NCBI GenBank assembly: GCA_029817715.1
Contig: JARUPY010000605.1
Span: 682,001 to 746,000, forward strand
Length of the DNA: 64,000 nucleotides
Direction: 5' to 3'
Source of the DNA: Melastoma dodecandrum
Lineage: Eukaryota; Streptophyta; Magnoliopsida; Myrtales; Melastomataceae
Shown: positions 9,327 to 20,557 of the stretch, piece by piece
Layout of the letters: the number at the start of each line of letters is the position of its first letter
How positions within the stretch are numbered: the first letter of the stretch is position 1
Notes under the pieces: model-generated
Databases searched by the model: none
Seen by the model: only the letters and a program-made list of their open reading frames with translations
What the model was told of the DNA's origin: nothing
Translations under genes and position numbers: made by a program

Positions 9327-11351
9327 TTAAGGCGCATCCGTGAACCCGACACGCATGTTCCCGTAATCGAACGCCGTGTGATATTGACCCACGAAGACAT
9401 TGCCCAGGATCCTGTCAGGTATTGGAAACTCGTGGCGAGGACACTCTTGACGATTTCCTGATCCTGATCGACAGGAATGAGAATTACCAGAGGAGGCCAT
9501 GAGGAGGTGGGACATCAAGTGCTGTGAAACCCGCTGATTCACGGAGCTGTGCATCCTTTGCCGACTTTGAGGATGTACTAATGCATTGGGACACAAGAGA
9601 TAAGTTAATGGAATAAACAGAGGCGAAGAGCCTAAATATACAGTCATTTCTAGATGAATTGGATGGGTGAGAATGGCTCTTCACCTGCCCGGGTACAAGG
9701 TCAAACACTCTACCACCGATGGAGGACGAGTCCCTGGGCATGGACGATAAACTCTCGCAAGCAATCGACTGCGGATTCACCCATTTGACTGGGAATTTTT
9801 TCGCAGAGCTGCAAGGTGTAATTTATGTATGAGATTCAAACAATGGCCATTTCAAGTGACAGGTCAATCATCACTTTCACTAACCTGGTTCACTTAATCC
9901 AGTATCTGCTCCTTTGTCCAGTTCTTTACAATCTGATTGTGATAAAGATGACCGCCATCTCACAAGCATTGCATATCCCATCACGGAAGCCAGCAGATGA
10001 TTTATCAACACTTTTATCCACCACGCTATCAAACTGCCAGTATTCTCCTTTTGTCACGGTTCAACCAAAAGAAGAATGCTGGCTCCTGGATAAGACCTTG
10101 ATTGACCATATTCTACCTGATGCAGGAGTAAAAAGACAGGGAATTTATGTTCTAGAGACGAGAGAATAGCAGGATATGCGTTCATCTACCATGAAAAATC
10201 CATTCATCGAGTATGAGGAGAAACAACTACAAGATCAATGACATTTTACTTTAGGCATAGTTTCCAAGAGATTAATTTGGTCGAGTAATTGACTTACCAG
10301 ACAGGAACAGCATCACCGACATAATCTGTTGAAATCCGAGTAATTTCCCATAAAACTTGGTGGCCAAGAATGCGACACTCGGTTCTCGGGTAAGCCTCTA
10401 TGAAATCCAGAAGGCACCGCAGAAAAATAGTGATATCGGCTGACAATACCTCACACAAAATACCCCAATTACATGAACAAACCATGCGATACCTGTTTCT
10501 TGACGACAAAATCTCCAACTTTGACATGATCCTGGCTTAAAAAACCTGAAATGGCGCCAGCACCGTAGTGAATCTCAGCAGATTTTCCTACACAAGAGAA
10601 GAGTAAACGAATCTGTATTCATATGGATGAAACTCCACTTTCCTGTAATTTGACCGCCATCAAAGCATGGAGATCTATTCAATTGAAGTGAGAACGCGAA
10701 ACTTATGAATTATGCTAAGATAAAATACAGAGAGAGGCCAATAGATGGATCTGTGCCCAACAGACCCAACCATTCCCAGGTTCAAGTCATTAAAGGACAT
10801 AACATCTAATGGAACTTGAGAGGGACAGATCAATACCATTTTTTTGTGTAAGTACTAGTTCGCTGGACTTGAACTTTGAATGAAAATAGCATGCGACCTG
10901 AACCAGAAACATTTGTTCATTGCATTGAAATGACATACCGACTCGAAAATACAGACGAAAATCATAATTGACCCTTACCAAGAAAGAAAGTGACAAGTAC
11001 TACAGACTCACTGATAATTAACACTTTGTCGAAGGCACCCAAAGATCGGAACTCCCGGTGTCAAAGATCACCATGAATTTCTATGCAGGAGTTCCAATTC
11101 TAATCTCTCCAAAACTATTGAGCATCCATGCCGTTTTTCAGCACAACAATATCGATGTCCTGAGAGCGCCCTAGATGATTTTGCAGATGATACCTCCCCG
11201 CGGGTCCTCTGAACACGGTCCCTTTTTTAGAGTTGATCATCCCGGCAACAGGGTTCACTTGATCCAATCTCTTCGTCGTCAATCCAATTCTGATGATGCC
11301 ATCACTCGGGGTGCAAAATGCCACGATGGCCAAGCTGCATCCGGTCCACAT
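9327..11351 (-). pseudogene. phytepsin-type aspartic protease pseudogene (A1 family with plant-specific insert)
   Basis: Exon-by-exon similarity to plant vacuolar aspartic proteases runs from an N-terminal exon (propeptide with RIGLTTKRLDQVN and AGRYHLQNHLG, 11115-11351), through FDTGSSDLWVPSTKC with the first catalytic Asp (around 11040), [31 protein letters not shown] (around 10530-10590), GDAVPVW (10294), the saposin-like insert (CNACEMAV, QLCEKIPSQMGES, around 9800-10000), to the C-terminus NVFVGQYHTAFDYGNMRVGF (9330-9410). Introns are retained, so it is not a processed copy. It is dead: a stop and frameshift follow MDAQ, a stop lies just before FMVIFDTG, another lies in the insert, and further frameshifts occur near the end. 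A deletion has removed the segment between WLNRD and EYWQFD, and the second catalytic Asp-Ser-Gly was not found. Family assignment is firm. Confidence 0.85.
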
Positions 11352-13503
11352 GATGCAACTGGGTTTTCCTTAAGGAAATCCCAACATTTATCAAAAAAAA
11401 AAAGGAAAACCCAACATAACTAATCACTATATCCATCATCACCAATTTCACGTGCATGAAAGAATGTTCTCAGCTGATTACTCAAAATATAGAATTTCAC
11501 AGCTCAAAACCAGCAGACAACAAAATACGCAATACGATCACGGCCTCATCGACCAAAACAAGGAATAGGCCGAGGCCAAACTCCAAAGTTGACCTTTGAC
11601 CAACGCATTAAAACCACACACACCCCAATGTCAACCACCGCCCACGACCCGCAGGTCTCCACATACTTCAAAACAAACTTCACCTCCGAATCTACGTCTT
11701 CTAGCAATTCAGCGAACGACCCAGGACCCCGATCGCTGGTCTTCCGAACTAATTTAGAAGCAAAACACACAATGGTACAAAAATCGAACTAAAGAGCCGA
11801 CTTCTTAATTGACCTAAACAAGATCAACCCGGGAAAAGGGGGAACACCTCTTCAGGGACGAAGATGGGAAAGGAAACTGCTGGAGCATAGGAGAGCAAAA
11901 TGGCGGGAGACGAAACAAACATTGGAAGGAGTGCGCGTTCCCGGGAATGAGAGGGTTATGAGAAATGCAGGGAGTCGCACGATGACGTCCTGCGCTCCAC
12001 GCTGTTAGGCCGTCGATTAGGGGGGGGGGGGGGGCGGGGGGGAGAGGATCTGACGGTAAAGGAATGTATGGAAAGACTGGGACAGCCCGCAGTCTGCGCA
12101 GCCGGAGGACTGAAAGGTAGCCGTTGAGAGCGCAGGGGATCCAGTGAATTGGGCCTGGGCCATCGGGGGAATTGTTAGTTGGGCCACTTGATTAACTTAG
12201 AGCCCAGGCCCATGTTTCGGGGGATGGCCAAGATTTGGGACAACTTTGTGTTTTAACATTAACTCAGTTTGTTATATAATTTTGTCACTTACTATTATTT
12301 TTATATTGATTTTGTCAATATCTGATTTAATCGTGCGGAAGCCAAACAAGGCCTTAATATAGTCTAACTCGTGTGCTACAATAGTGGACCTCCAACCTTT
12401 TTCCACCTCATCATTCATTTTATTCGTAGCAGCAACCCTCATAATAGACACCATTATTTGACCTTCATCGATTTTACGTATTCTTGCAGCATAAAAAACT
12501 ATAGTGCAACTTCGGCTTCCGACCTACTTGGCCGTTCAATATCCTAAAATAAAATCATACGAAGTTGTTTTAATATTATTTCTCATTTTTCATTTTTTTC
12601 TTTTTTAGTCAATAAATGAAAAACTATTTATTAAGTTCTTGTTTAGTGTTTGACACTGCTAAATTAAAAAACGACTAAAATCAATATAAAAAAATGTTTG
12701 TAATAAGATTATATAACAAATTACCAAAATAGAAAGTTTAAAATGATGTCATAAATTAATATTTTGCGTAAAATTTAAAATGACAAAAATCCATCGTAAG
12801 AAGATGCAAAAGAAAAATCCCAGAAACTTGTGTCGGACAACTTTGAACGAATGTGACATGTAAACTACGAGTATTTGTTTAGACCGCCTCGGAAGATTTT
12901 CAAATATTTTCGAGCATTACTGCTAAAATGACAGAGGAATAAAAGCTCCAAAGGCGGTGCACAAACACTAGACCCGATCAGTTCAAATAAAAAAAAATAG
13001 TGCGTAAAATACATGGATAAATTTTCATGTTTAATTATTTAATTTCAAAATCAAATATATTTTACATGGTTGTTTTTTTTTTTTTTGGGAACCGGGAGAA
13101 GAAAGAATGGAAACCAATCTACCAGTCCAAGTAAACCCTTTTGAGTCAACTATTTAAACAATGGACAAAAACATAGTCTCCCCCTCATTTCCGTAGCGTG
13201 TCAAACGTAACAATGTGACAACTCCCTCGTAGTTTCCTTCCTCTGACCCACTTTCTGGGGGGGGTATCCACACCAATCCCAACAAACTCGGAGTTACAAA
13301 GGGGCTATAGTAATTTCATATTATGATATTACTTACAATGTCCAGATCTGTCATTTTCACGTTACAAACATTGTAGTAATTAACGATGTTGTAATAAAAG
13401 AGTATGATCACCTCGCCCAATATGTAACAACAACGAAAGAAAATTGTATGAAATTTCATCTGTATATCACCCCCCCTCCATTTGTGTTTTAGCTTCGAGT
13501 TAT
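11352..13503. other. spacer upstream of the protease pseudogene
   Basis: No supported gene. A G-run of about 14 lies at 12020-12034. TGGGCC/GGCCCA motifs cluster at 12140-12215 and may be remains of the promoter of the dead protease gene. From 12240 to 13440 the DNA is strongly AT-rich. Confidence 0.4.
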
Positions 13504-15357
13504 TTACCCTTCATTGGCTGTGTTTTGGCAACCATTCCGCCCCGACTCCTGCGGCCCACCCATTATCGAGCTGATCGCGGCCACCAGTGCAGCAGTGAAG
13601 TTGGGATTGGCCGCGATGGCGGCAGTGGCGCTCGTGGAATCGTTGTGCGTTCCCTGTTGGGGCTCGTCCGGTTGGGAATGGGGTGATATGTCCTTTGACA
13701 TTTGCAAACCTGAGAACTTGGACTGGCTGTGCATTGCCTGGCTGAATAAGCGCGGGAACATGGCAGCCGCAGCTGTTGCTTTTGGGTGGTTACTGAAGTT
13801 CGGGCCAAGGGATGGGAACGGCCTGGACTGTAAGTTGATGGGATTCTGGGTGAGGTCTAATGTGACGGTGGGGAAAGGTGACGACACGGATAGGGTTGCC
13901 ATGCTGGAGGAGCATGGGAGGATCGTGTGGCTCAGGAAGTTTGCGTTTGTCGTCCTGTTGGAACTCGATGTTGATCCCGATAGGAGCATCTGCGCTGCGG
14001 ATGAGGTGGTTGATGCCATCACCATGGCTGCTGGAGGCAGGGGATGGTTGTGCTGGCCCTCATAGGTTGTAATGAGCACTGAGCTGTCTTCCGCGCATCT
14101 TTGCACCTAATTGACAGACTATTAGTAGAAAATTTTGGTTAAAGCCCAGTATTAGAAACAATGGTCCTTGACGGCTTACTTGTTTGCGGACAGGGCAACT
14201 GGCTGCCATCGTGCACCGGTAATACGCTCGCGGACACGGGTTTCCCTTTGCCATCTTCTGCCCATACTTTCGCCACTGGCATCCATCGGTGATCTTCATG
14301 AAATGGAGAAAAACTTATCTTAGTACAAACCAATATCAGATCAAACAGTGAATACTATGCTCCCTCTCACCATGGCGGCCGCAGATTGAGCTCTGACCGA
14401 GACACGGGCCTTCCGCATCACGGTCTCCGTCTGATCCACACCCCTCTTCGATGGGCTCCTAAGTCTCGTGGCCTTGTTATTCAGAAGCCACTCCTGATCA
14501 GGGCTCTGATTCTTGTCACTAGACCTGGAGATCTTCCTTGTTCCGATCTTCCTTGATCCCCAGTACTCCCGTGCTTTGACCGGTGATCCTAATTGGTCAG
14601 AGCTCCTCCCCCCTGAAGGAGACGACAAATGATCATCTGCCTTCCTCCCTGCTATAGCCAGACCAAGCTCCATGAATTGCCTGGGGATGAGGGGTTTCCC
14701 GTTCTCCGCCCTACCATCATTGCTCTGTCTCCTTTTCGAAGAACTCTCCGGCCCGTCCTCAGGATTCCCCTGCTTATGTTCCTGCATAAAATTGACCATA
14801 TGCGTCTGCAGGGCGCAGTAGTCCGCAGAAGTTTTGCTTAGCATGTCTCTCAACCTCTGGTTCTCGCTTCCCATCCTTTCAACCTCAGCCCGAAGGATAG
14901 CCATCCTTTCAACCTCGCTCATGTCCCTCTTTTCCTCCGCATCCGACGATACCCCATCGTCGACCATCGACTGGTCACTACTGGTGTTCCATATAAGGAG
15001 ATTCAATCCGGTCTGACAAAAAAAGAAAAAAAGAAATCCCATCAGCATCTTACCAAGCATCCATCCATCATTACGACACACGCGGGAATCAATCGCTCTG
15101 TCGAAACTGCTCACTTTGACATTCACGGGCTCCAACCGGGTCGAAAAGTCGATCTCCTCCTTGGCATCCGAATCATTCTTCACCGAGAAGAAGTCCATCA
15201 TCTCGCCAACCGCCACCACCCTCTTCCCATCACAGGGGGAGGGAGTCCGATCAAGGTCGTGGGGATCATTCGCGTCGTCGAATAAGAGAGGGAAGCGGAT
15301 GGTGGTGGGGGGCTCGATGTCCATGGAGAGTGGAAACCCTGTCGCTTTGGCCGTCAT
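13504..15357 (-). CDS. WRKY transcription factor, group IIb (WRKY6/31/42-like)
   Basis: Four exons, read from splice signals and frame: 15115-15357, 14371-15012, 14180-14293 and 13504-14106, all phase 0, giving 533 residues. It is a nuclear DNA-binding factor for W-box (TTGAC) sites. Exon 2 encodes a heptad-rich coiled coil (residues about 112-150, with [20 protein letters not shown]) and the IPRQFMELG motif typical of group IIb. Exon 3 holds [13 protein letters not shown] (about residues 296-308). The zinc finger is C-x5-C-x23-H-x-H, ending EGQHNHP. The intron between PVRKQ and VQRCAED is the position shared by groups IIa and IIb. After the finger, [21 protein letters not shown] is also typical of IIb. 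The ATG at 15357 is the first in frame. Group members act in phosphate, senescence and defence responses; the exact orthologue cannot be fixed. Confidence 0.93.
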
Positions 15358-18249
15358 GTATGGGCTGTATGAATAATGAAAGAAGAGAGTTGTTTCTTAT
15401 AGACAGAAGGAAGAGAGTTGGGGGGGGGGGACCCAGCAGTTGAAAATTGACATGACCTTGTTTTTGAAGGAGAAAGAAAGACCAAGAAGAAGGGGGAAGA
15501 AACGCACTTAAAGTGTCAAACAAGACGTACTCACACAGACAGAAATAAAAATATCACGGAATATTTGTTTTGTTTCTGTTTCTGTTTTTTTTCGTTTATT
15601 GTGGGCTCCTCAATTCTCTTCACGAGGCTAATAATAATACATTCGTATAGAAATAAAAAGACAAGGTATGGTCTTGTAAGAAGAAGTTACCCCCCCTCCC
15701 TCCTTCCAACAACACCAGATTTTTCTTGGTTAGTTTTCCGTGTATATTTCGTCCGAAGGAGGGAGGGTGGGTGAATGGTCCCACTTTATTTAATCACAAA
15801 TACTATATAATATCTCTACTTTGCACCCCGGGGGGGGAAGATGACATGATGAGATGGGAAAATGTGTTCCAGAGTTGAGAAAAAATGCGCATGCAGAAGG
15901 GAGGTTTGAATGAATTTTCCTAAGTCCTTTCTAAGAGTTTTGAACTCACTGCTCAGAAGAAGAAGTCTTCACTTTCCTGCCTGCCCAGCCTGTAAAAAAT
16001 ATATTAGGAAACAACGGGGTCAATTCGGCGTTTCGGGGATGGGGCGACCGAGGAGGAGGCGGCTTCCAACTTTGGGCATCCCGAACGACTCACATGCGAG
16101 TCTGTCAGCGCTGAATGGTTTGTCTTGGACCCCCGAGGAATTCTCACTGTTTTTTTTTTAAATAATAAAAAAAAAAAAAGTTACGACCAATTTGCCCGGC
16201 ACCAATTACTCCCCACGTAGAAATAGAAATAGAAATTACGAACAAATTTCAAAGTAGAAAAAATTGGTGGGGGGGAGGAGTGTTTGTTTTTTCAACGAAT
16301 GTAAGCGCGTTGGACAATGATCCCAATTAATTAGAGAAACGGCAATTGCAATCGAAAGAGAGCCCCGGCCCATGCAATATCACAGTGACGCCAACCTGAC
16401 ATGTTGGTGGTCACACGATAATATCAATAATACCACCATGCTGCACAAACTTACTTAGTCCGGTTACCTTTAAGTAAATTAATCGTCATCATAAAAAATA
16501 CACGACAGCAGCTACTACATGAAATCACAAATGACGCATCATCAAGTAAACTGGGATCAACCAGTCATCAAACTCCAATTCTTATCTCCATTTGCCCATT
16601 TCTCAGGTCTTGTGACTTGAAATAATATCAAATCGCCCGGAACCTAATCCCACATCCCATTAGCGGAAATGTCAACACAGATGACATCCCATTAGCCTTG
16701 ACAACCTTCACGGTGCCCCTGCCAGTCCAGACCACGACTACAGATGATTTCAGACATAACTAACCTGCTCACATTCATAATACATAAGCTTACTCTGGGG
16801 ATGAGAGCCCTGAATCCAGAACTGTTACGGGGCCCATGGGATGGGAGAATCAAAGGTGAATGGGTTGTGTGGTCCAGCCCATCAAAAGCCATATAAAGGA
16901 CCACCCAAACGGAAGAACGGGAAACAGTAGGTGAGGGGGCAAGCCAATGAATCAATAATTCTATTGAAGAAAAAAATGGGTGACTTCTGATGATCTCGGT
17001 TAGTAATTAATTAGTATTAGCTATAGCAGACTGTTGCTGTTGTTAAAATTGTGCAAACCAAAGGGGTTGAGATGACACATGCCGCAAGGGAATCAACCAA
17101 CTCTAGACCGCGATACCGAGGGAATGAAGGGATCCCTTAACACTATGTCGACAAGACAAACACGGATAGGTTTTCCTCGTTTCGATGGTTATGACTTAAG
17201 TGGATAGACTTGTAAATGTGAAAAATTCTTTGAATTGAATTGAACTCCATGGGATATGAAGGTGAAATTCGTTGTTATTTATCTTAAGGGCAGGGCCCTT
17301 CAATGACACTATATGTACGTGCAGAAACATGTAACGAGGGACGTCCCTCGCCGGGAAAAATGGGTGTAAGTTTTTTAAATTCTTCAATTACAGCCTTCGA
17401 ATCATTTATCGAAGTTGCAGTTTCTAGCATAAAATCATTACTTCATTTAGCAAGTTTATAGCAGTTGGACACAACACTTAAAATCGTCACTCCAAATGGT
17501 GATTTAATGGTCGTTGAACTAAAGTTGCTACTTAAAATAGCAAGTTGTTGACGGTAGAAAGAAGTTGATACTTCAACCAACAATTTTCTTAGAGTCGACA
17601 TAACAACTTCCTTTCAAATATTTTCCAAAACCGTTAAGTCCAAAAGTAGTTCTAGATAAATAAACCAAGAGTCATAATAGACAAAGTATCGTTAACATGA
17701 GTTTTCCTAACAATCTGACACATCAAAACAAAAAAAACTTTTATGGCAACACGATCAATCGTCATTTTTCTTTGTCTGCATGTGTCTTGATCTTCTACCT
17801 ATAAGACATAGTTGGATTGGAGGTAGAGGCACCTTGGATATAAAAGGAGGATGATATGAAATATAAATAGTCATGGTCACGTAGTTGTCGTCATTGTCGT
17901 CTTCCTCACTCACTGGTTCTTCCTACGCTTGTACCTCATGTTGCCCAACTTGTTCGTCCTCCGGGAAATCCTCTTCTTTCAGCCGGTCCTTTATTTCTCC
18001 TCTTCGACCGTAGAAGTGCAACGGTACCAATTTAGTGAATATATCATACCTACCAATGCACCCAACATAATGCCTATGAGGCCAATGTATCGTCTACTAT
18101 ATCGTGAGTACCAACTTTTCTTGATCATTATAGGATATTGTTCATAAGCAGATCCCACAAATTCACGTAGTTATTATAAATATGTATTCAATTATGCATA
18201 TTCTTTCCCGAAATGTCAATATTGTGAAGCTCATCATTCGTCTTGTAAT
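15358..18249. other. intergenic DNA
   Basis: AT-rich DNA without a gene I can support. The part next to 15357 should hold the WRKY promoter. Poly-G runs occur at 15420 and 15830. The short frames here show no recognisable protein. Confidence 0.4.
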
Positions 18250-18670
18250 TCTTCGAAACGAGTCCTCAGATATCCGAATAAATTATTTTCTAGAAAATTT
18301 CACTCAAAGTTATAAAAGCAGATATGCGGAATTCGGGCTCGTTGACACTTATGCCCAATGATGTAATAATTCAACAACCTAAAATGAACCACGAAATATG
18401 GATGCCACGACTCGGGAACAAGATTTAATCAAACTATTTTAAGGTAAAATAAAGTAAGGAGATTAAAAAGAATAACATCTTACCTTCTCTAGGCTTTATC
18501 TATCTAATGCCTCCCAATACACTTGATAAAACATGGGTGGAGACCGTAGGACATCAAACACTACCCCAACATGTAAGCCAAAGGCATATCATTTGCAATG
18601 TCATACGCTTGATCAGGGAAATACGTGGGAACCGGTCCAAAGCCCAAACCATGGGGTCCAACCAATCTGA
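18250..18670 (-). pseudogene. decayed coding-like segment, unrecognised
   Basis: On the minus strand, protein-like stretches can be read across changing frames: FGPVPTYFPDQAYDIANDMP (about 18590-18650), then after a stop and frame change VLRSPPMFYQVYWEALDR (about 18500-18560), and further down LLNYYIIGHKCQRARIPHI (about 18330-18390). Stops interrupt each. The pattern suggests an old transposon-derived or host pseudogene, but I do not recognise the family. Confidence 0.25.
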
Positions 18671-19335
18671 TTGAACATCGTGACATGGTTTTCAGGAGTT
18701 TTCGGAATTAACTCCCGTGTAATTATTATAGAAAAGTTCGTTTAGGAACCATTGAGTAGGAACTTCCTGTAAAACAACTGTCCCTTGAAATCATTATCAG
18801 ATAGTTCGTTCCGAAATTTTTTAGTACGAGTTCTTTTAAACGAAACGAATTACCTGTAAAACGAATTCTCTCGTAATTATTAAAAGAAAGTTTCCAGTAC
18901 GAACTTTCGTAACAAAATGAACTTCACATACTAAGTATAAAAAATAATAATAAAACAAAACGAACTTCTTCTTTTAGGGTTTGACAGCAGATTAACCGCA
19001 ATCGACAGAAAACTCAAAAAAACAATTCTAAAGGAACAACGCACGGTATGTTGCTTGCTCTGCATTTTTGCCTTAGCTGTGGCAACACAAGCATTCAAAA
19101 ACAATTAGACAACTATAAATAGTTGATTATGTTTTATCTTCATTTTTCTTGCGGGTGGTGACTTCTGACGACCTTTTGGATTTATTTGTGTGCGCGTTTC
19201 AATTGGTCCTAATCCAATTATTTTATTTTAATACGTCTATTCGAGTTTTTTTTTCCTTCAATAAAAGCTCGCCAGGGTCATTTTCAATTTTTCGTTAGTG
19301 ACAAATGTTGTGGGTGGCAATGGCATGTTCCTTTA
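18671..19335. other. intergenic DNA
   Basis: AT-rich. Short motifs such as CTGTAAAACGAATT and GTAATTATTA recur several times between 18710 and 18960. No gene seen. Confidence 0.3.
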
Positions 19336-20239
19336 GATCGGATTGTTATACGGGTCCACGGCGGACATCAACCTACTGCACACCAGATCCGCCAGCCTTC
19401 CTGGGATGTTCGCCCAAAACATCAGCCCTGATCTAGATAAAGAGATGGTCCCACCGGTCTACTCGAGGTCCTCGTCGTCAAGAACTCCTGGTGTCTGCCA
19501 CCCTCTCAGAGGGATGTGCATGGCATACGTTATGGTCCTACTGTGGGTGGTGAGATCCATCCCTGAGGCTCTCTGTATGCACTTCTTCCTGCTTATTGCA
19601 TCATTACCAACACCTACTTCCTGCCCAAGGTCAGATTCCAGTTAATTTTCCTTCACTCTGCCTGTGATGGATGAAATGATGCGCTCACTCTGTTCGCGTT
19701 TTGCTTAGGTCGATGATCCTATGGTGGCTATTCCCGTGCTTCTCTTCTCGACATACTACCTCTTAACCTTATTTGAGTACTTCCAAGTTGGACCGTCTTT
19801 TCGGGCATGGTGGAACAACCAGCGGATGCAGAGGGTAACGCCCACATGTGCCTGGTCTTTCGGGTTCCCGGGAAGTCGTCCTCAAGCTGTTAGGCATACC
19901 CCAGACCGTTTTCGAAGTTACCAAGAAGGAAACTACTGATCCCAGGGAGGCTGATTCTATACCCAGTGCGAGTTCACCTTCGACGAGTCCCCCATGTTCA
20001 TACCCGGTACCACCTTGGCGCTGGAGGAGCTGATGGCATTGTTGATGATGCTATTAGGACTGCAGCTGAAGGCGCACGGTAGTAGCGGTTCAGGCGCAGG
20101 AAAGGTTTTATGCGCAGTGTGCGTGCTGTTGTGTTTCAGCGTGTTTGTAAGAGGGTTGTTCGAGAAGAAAGGAGGAATCCCCATGACGACAGTGCTCAAG
20201 TTGGCCACCTTGGCGAATCAAGAGCTTCTTGATCAGTGA
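19336..20239 (+). pseudogene. cellulose-synthase-like (CslH/CslB-type) C-terminal relic
   Basis: The C-terminal part of a GT2 cellulose-synthase-like protein, spread over several frames. Recognisable pieces are IGLLYGSTAD after a TTTAG acceptor at 19335, CTPDPPAFLGCSP, KRW, LLWVVRSIPEAL, AYCIITNTYFLPK, then after a retained intron (19630-19708) FQVGPSFRAWWNNQRMQRV, VVLKLLGIPQTVFEVTKKE, FTFDESPMFIPGTTLALEEL and GIPMTTVLKLA, with a stop at 20239. An in-frame stop before the KRW block and several frameshifts make it non-functional. The N-terminal two thirds, including the catalytic aspartates, were not found upstream. The QxxRW-like block is degraded. The retained intron shows a genomic, not processed, origin. 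I favour CslH or CslB over other subfamilies from the WWNNQRMQR and FEVTKK segments. Confidence 0.75.
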
Positions 20240-20557
20240 CACCATTGGAACTCTACGATCTAAAAGAGTTCGATATTTCCTATTGTCATGGCAATAGTTT
20301 TGCTTGCACCTCTCAAGAGAAAAAGAAGCACACCCTGAGAAAGTGGATTTACTAAAATTCGAAAATGCCACTGGGAAGCACTAGCCAGGCTAAACAAATT
20401 AACATGAATCAAATGCAATAAGGTTCTCCCTTTGAAGCCAGAAAGGCCGCTCTTCATTGACACGAATATTTACCATACACAACTATGAGAAAAAAGACTC
20501 ATGCATATGCAAGGTCACGCCATCCGGGAAAAAGCAAGAGATCAAAAGCACCTCATC
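20240..20557. other. spacer between convergent ends
   Basis: About 320 bases between the pseudogene and the 3' end of the next gene; no coding signal seen. Confidence 0.5.

Noticed and set aside
11546..11770. 74-residue minus-strand frame upstream of the protease pseudogene
   Set aside because: No similarity to the protease propeptide or any known family, and no supporting splice signals.
13514..14065. Long open frame on the plus strand opposite the last WRKY exon
   Set aside because: It is the antisense of a clear WRKY coding exon and has no recognisable domain.
16692..16955. 87-residue minus-strand frame in the WRKY upstream region
   Set aside because: No recognisable motif; composition is that of non-coding DNA.
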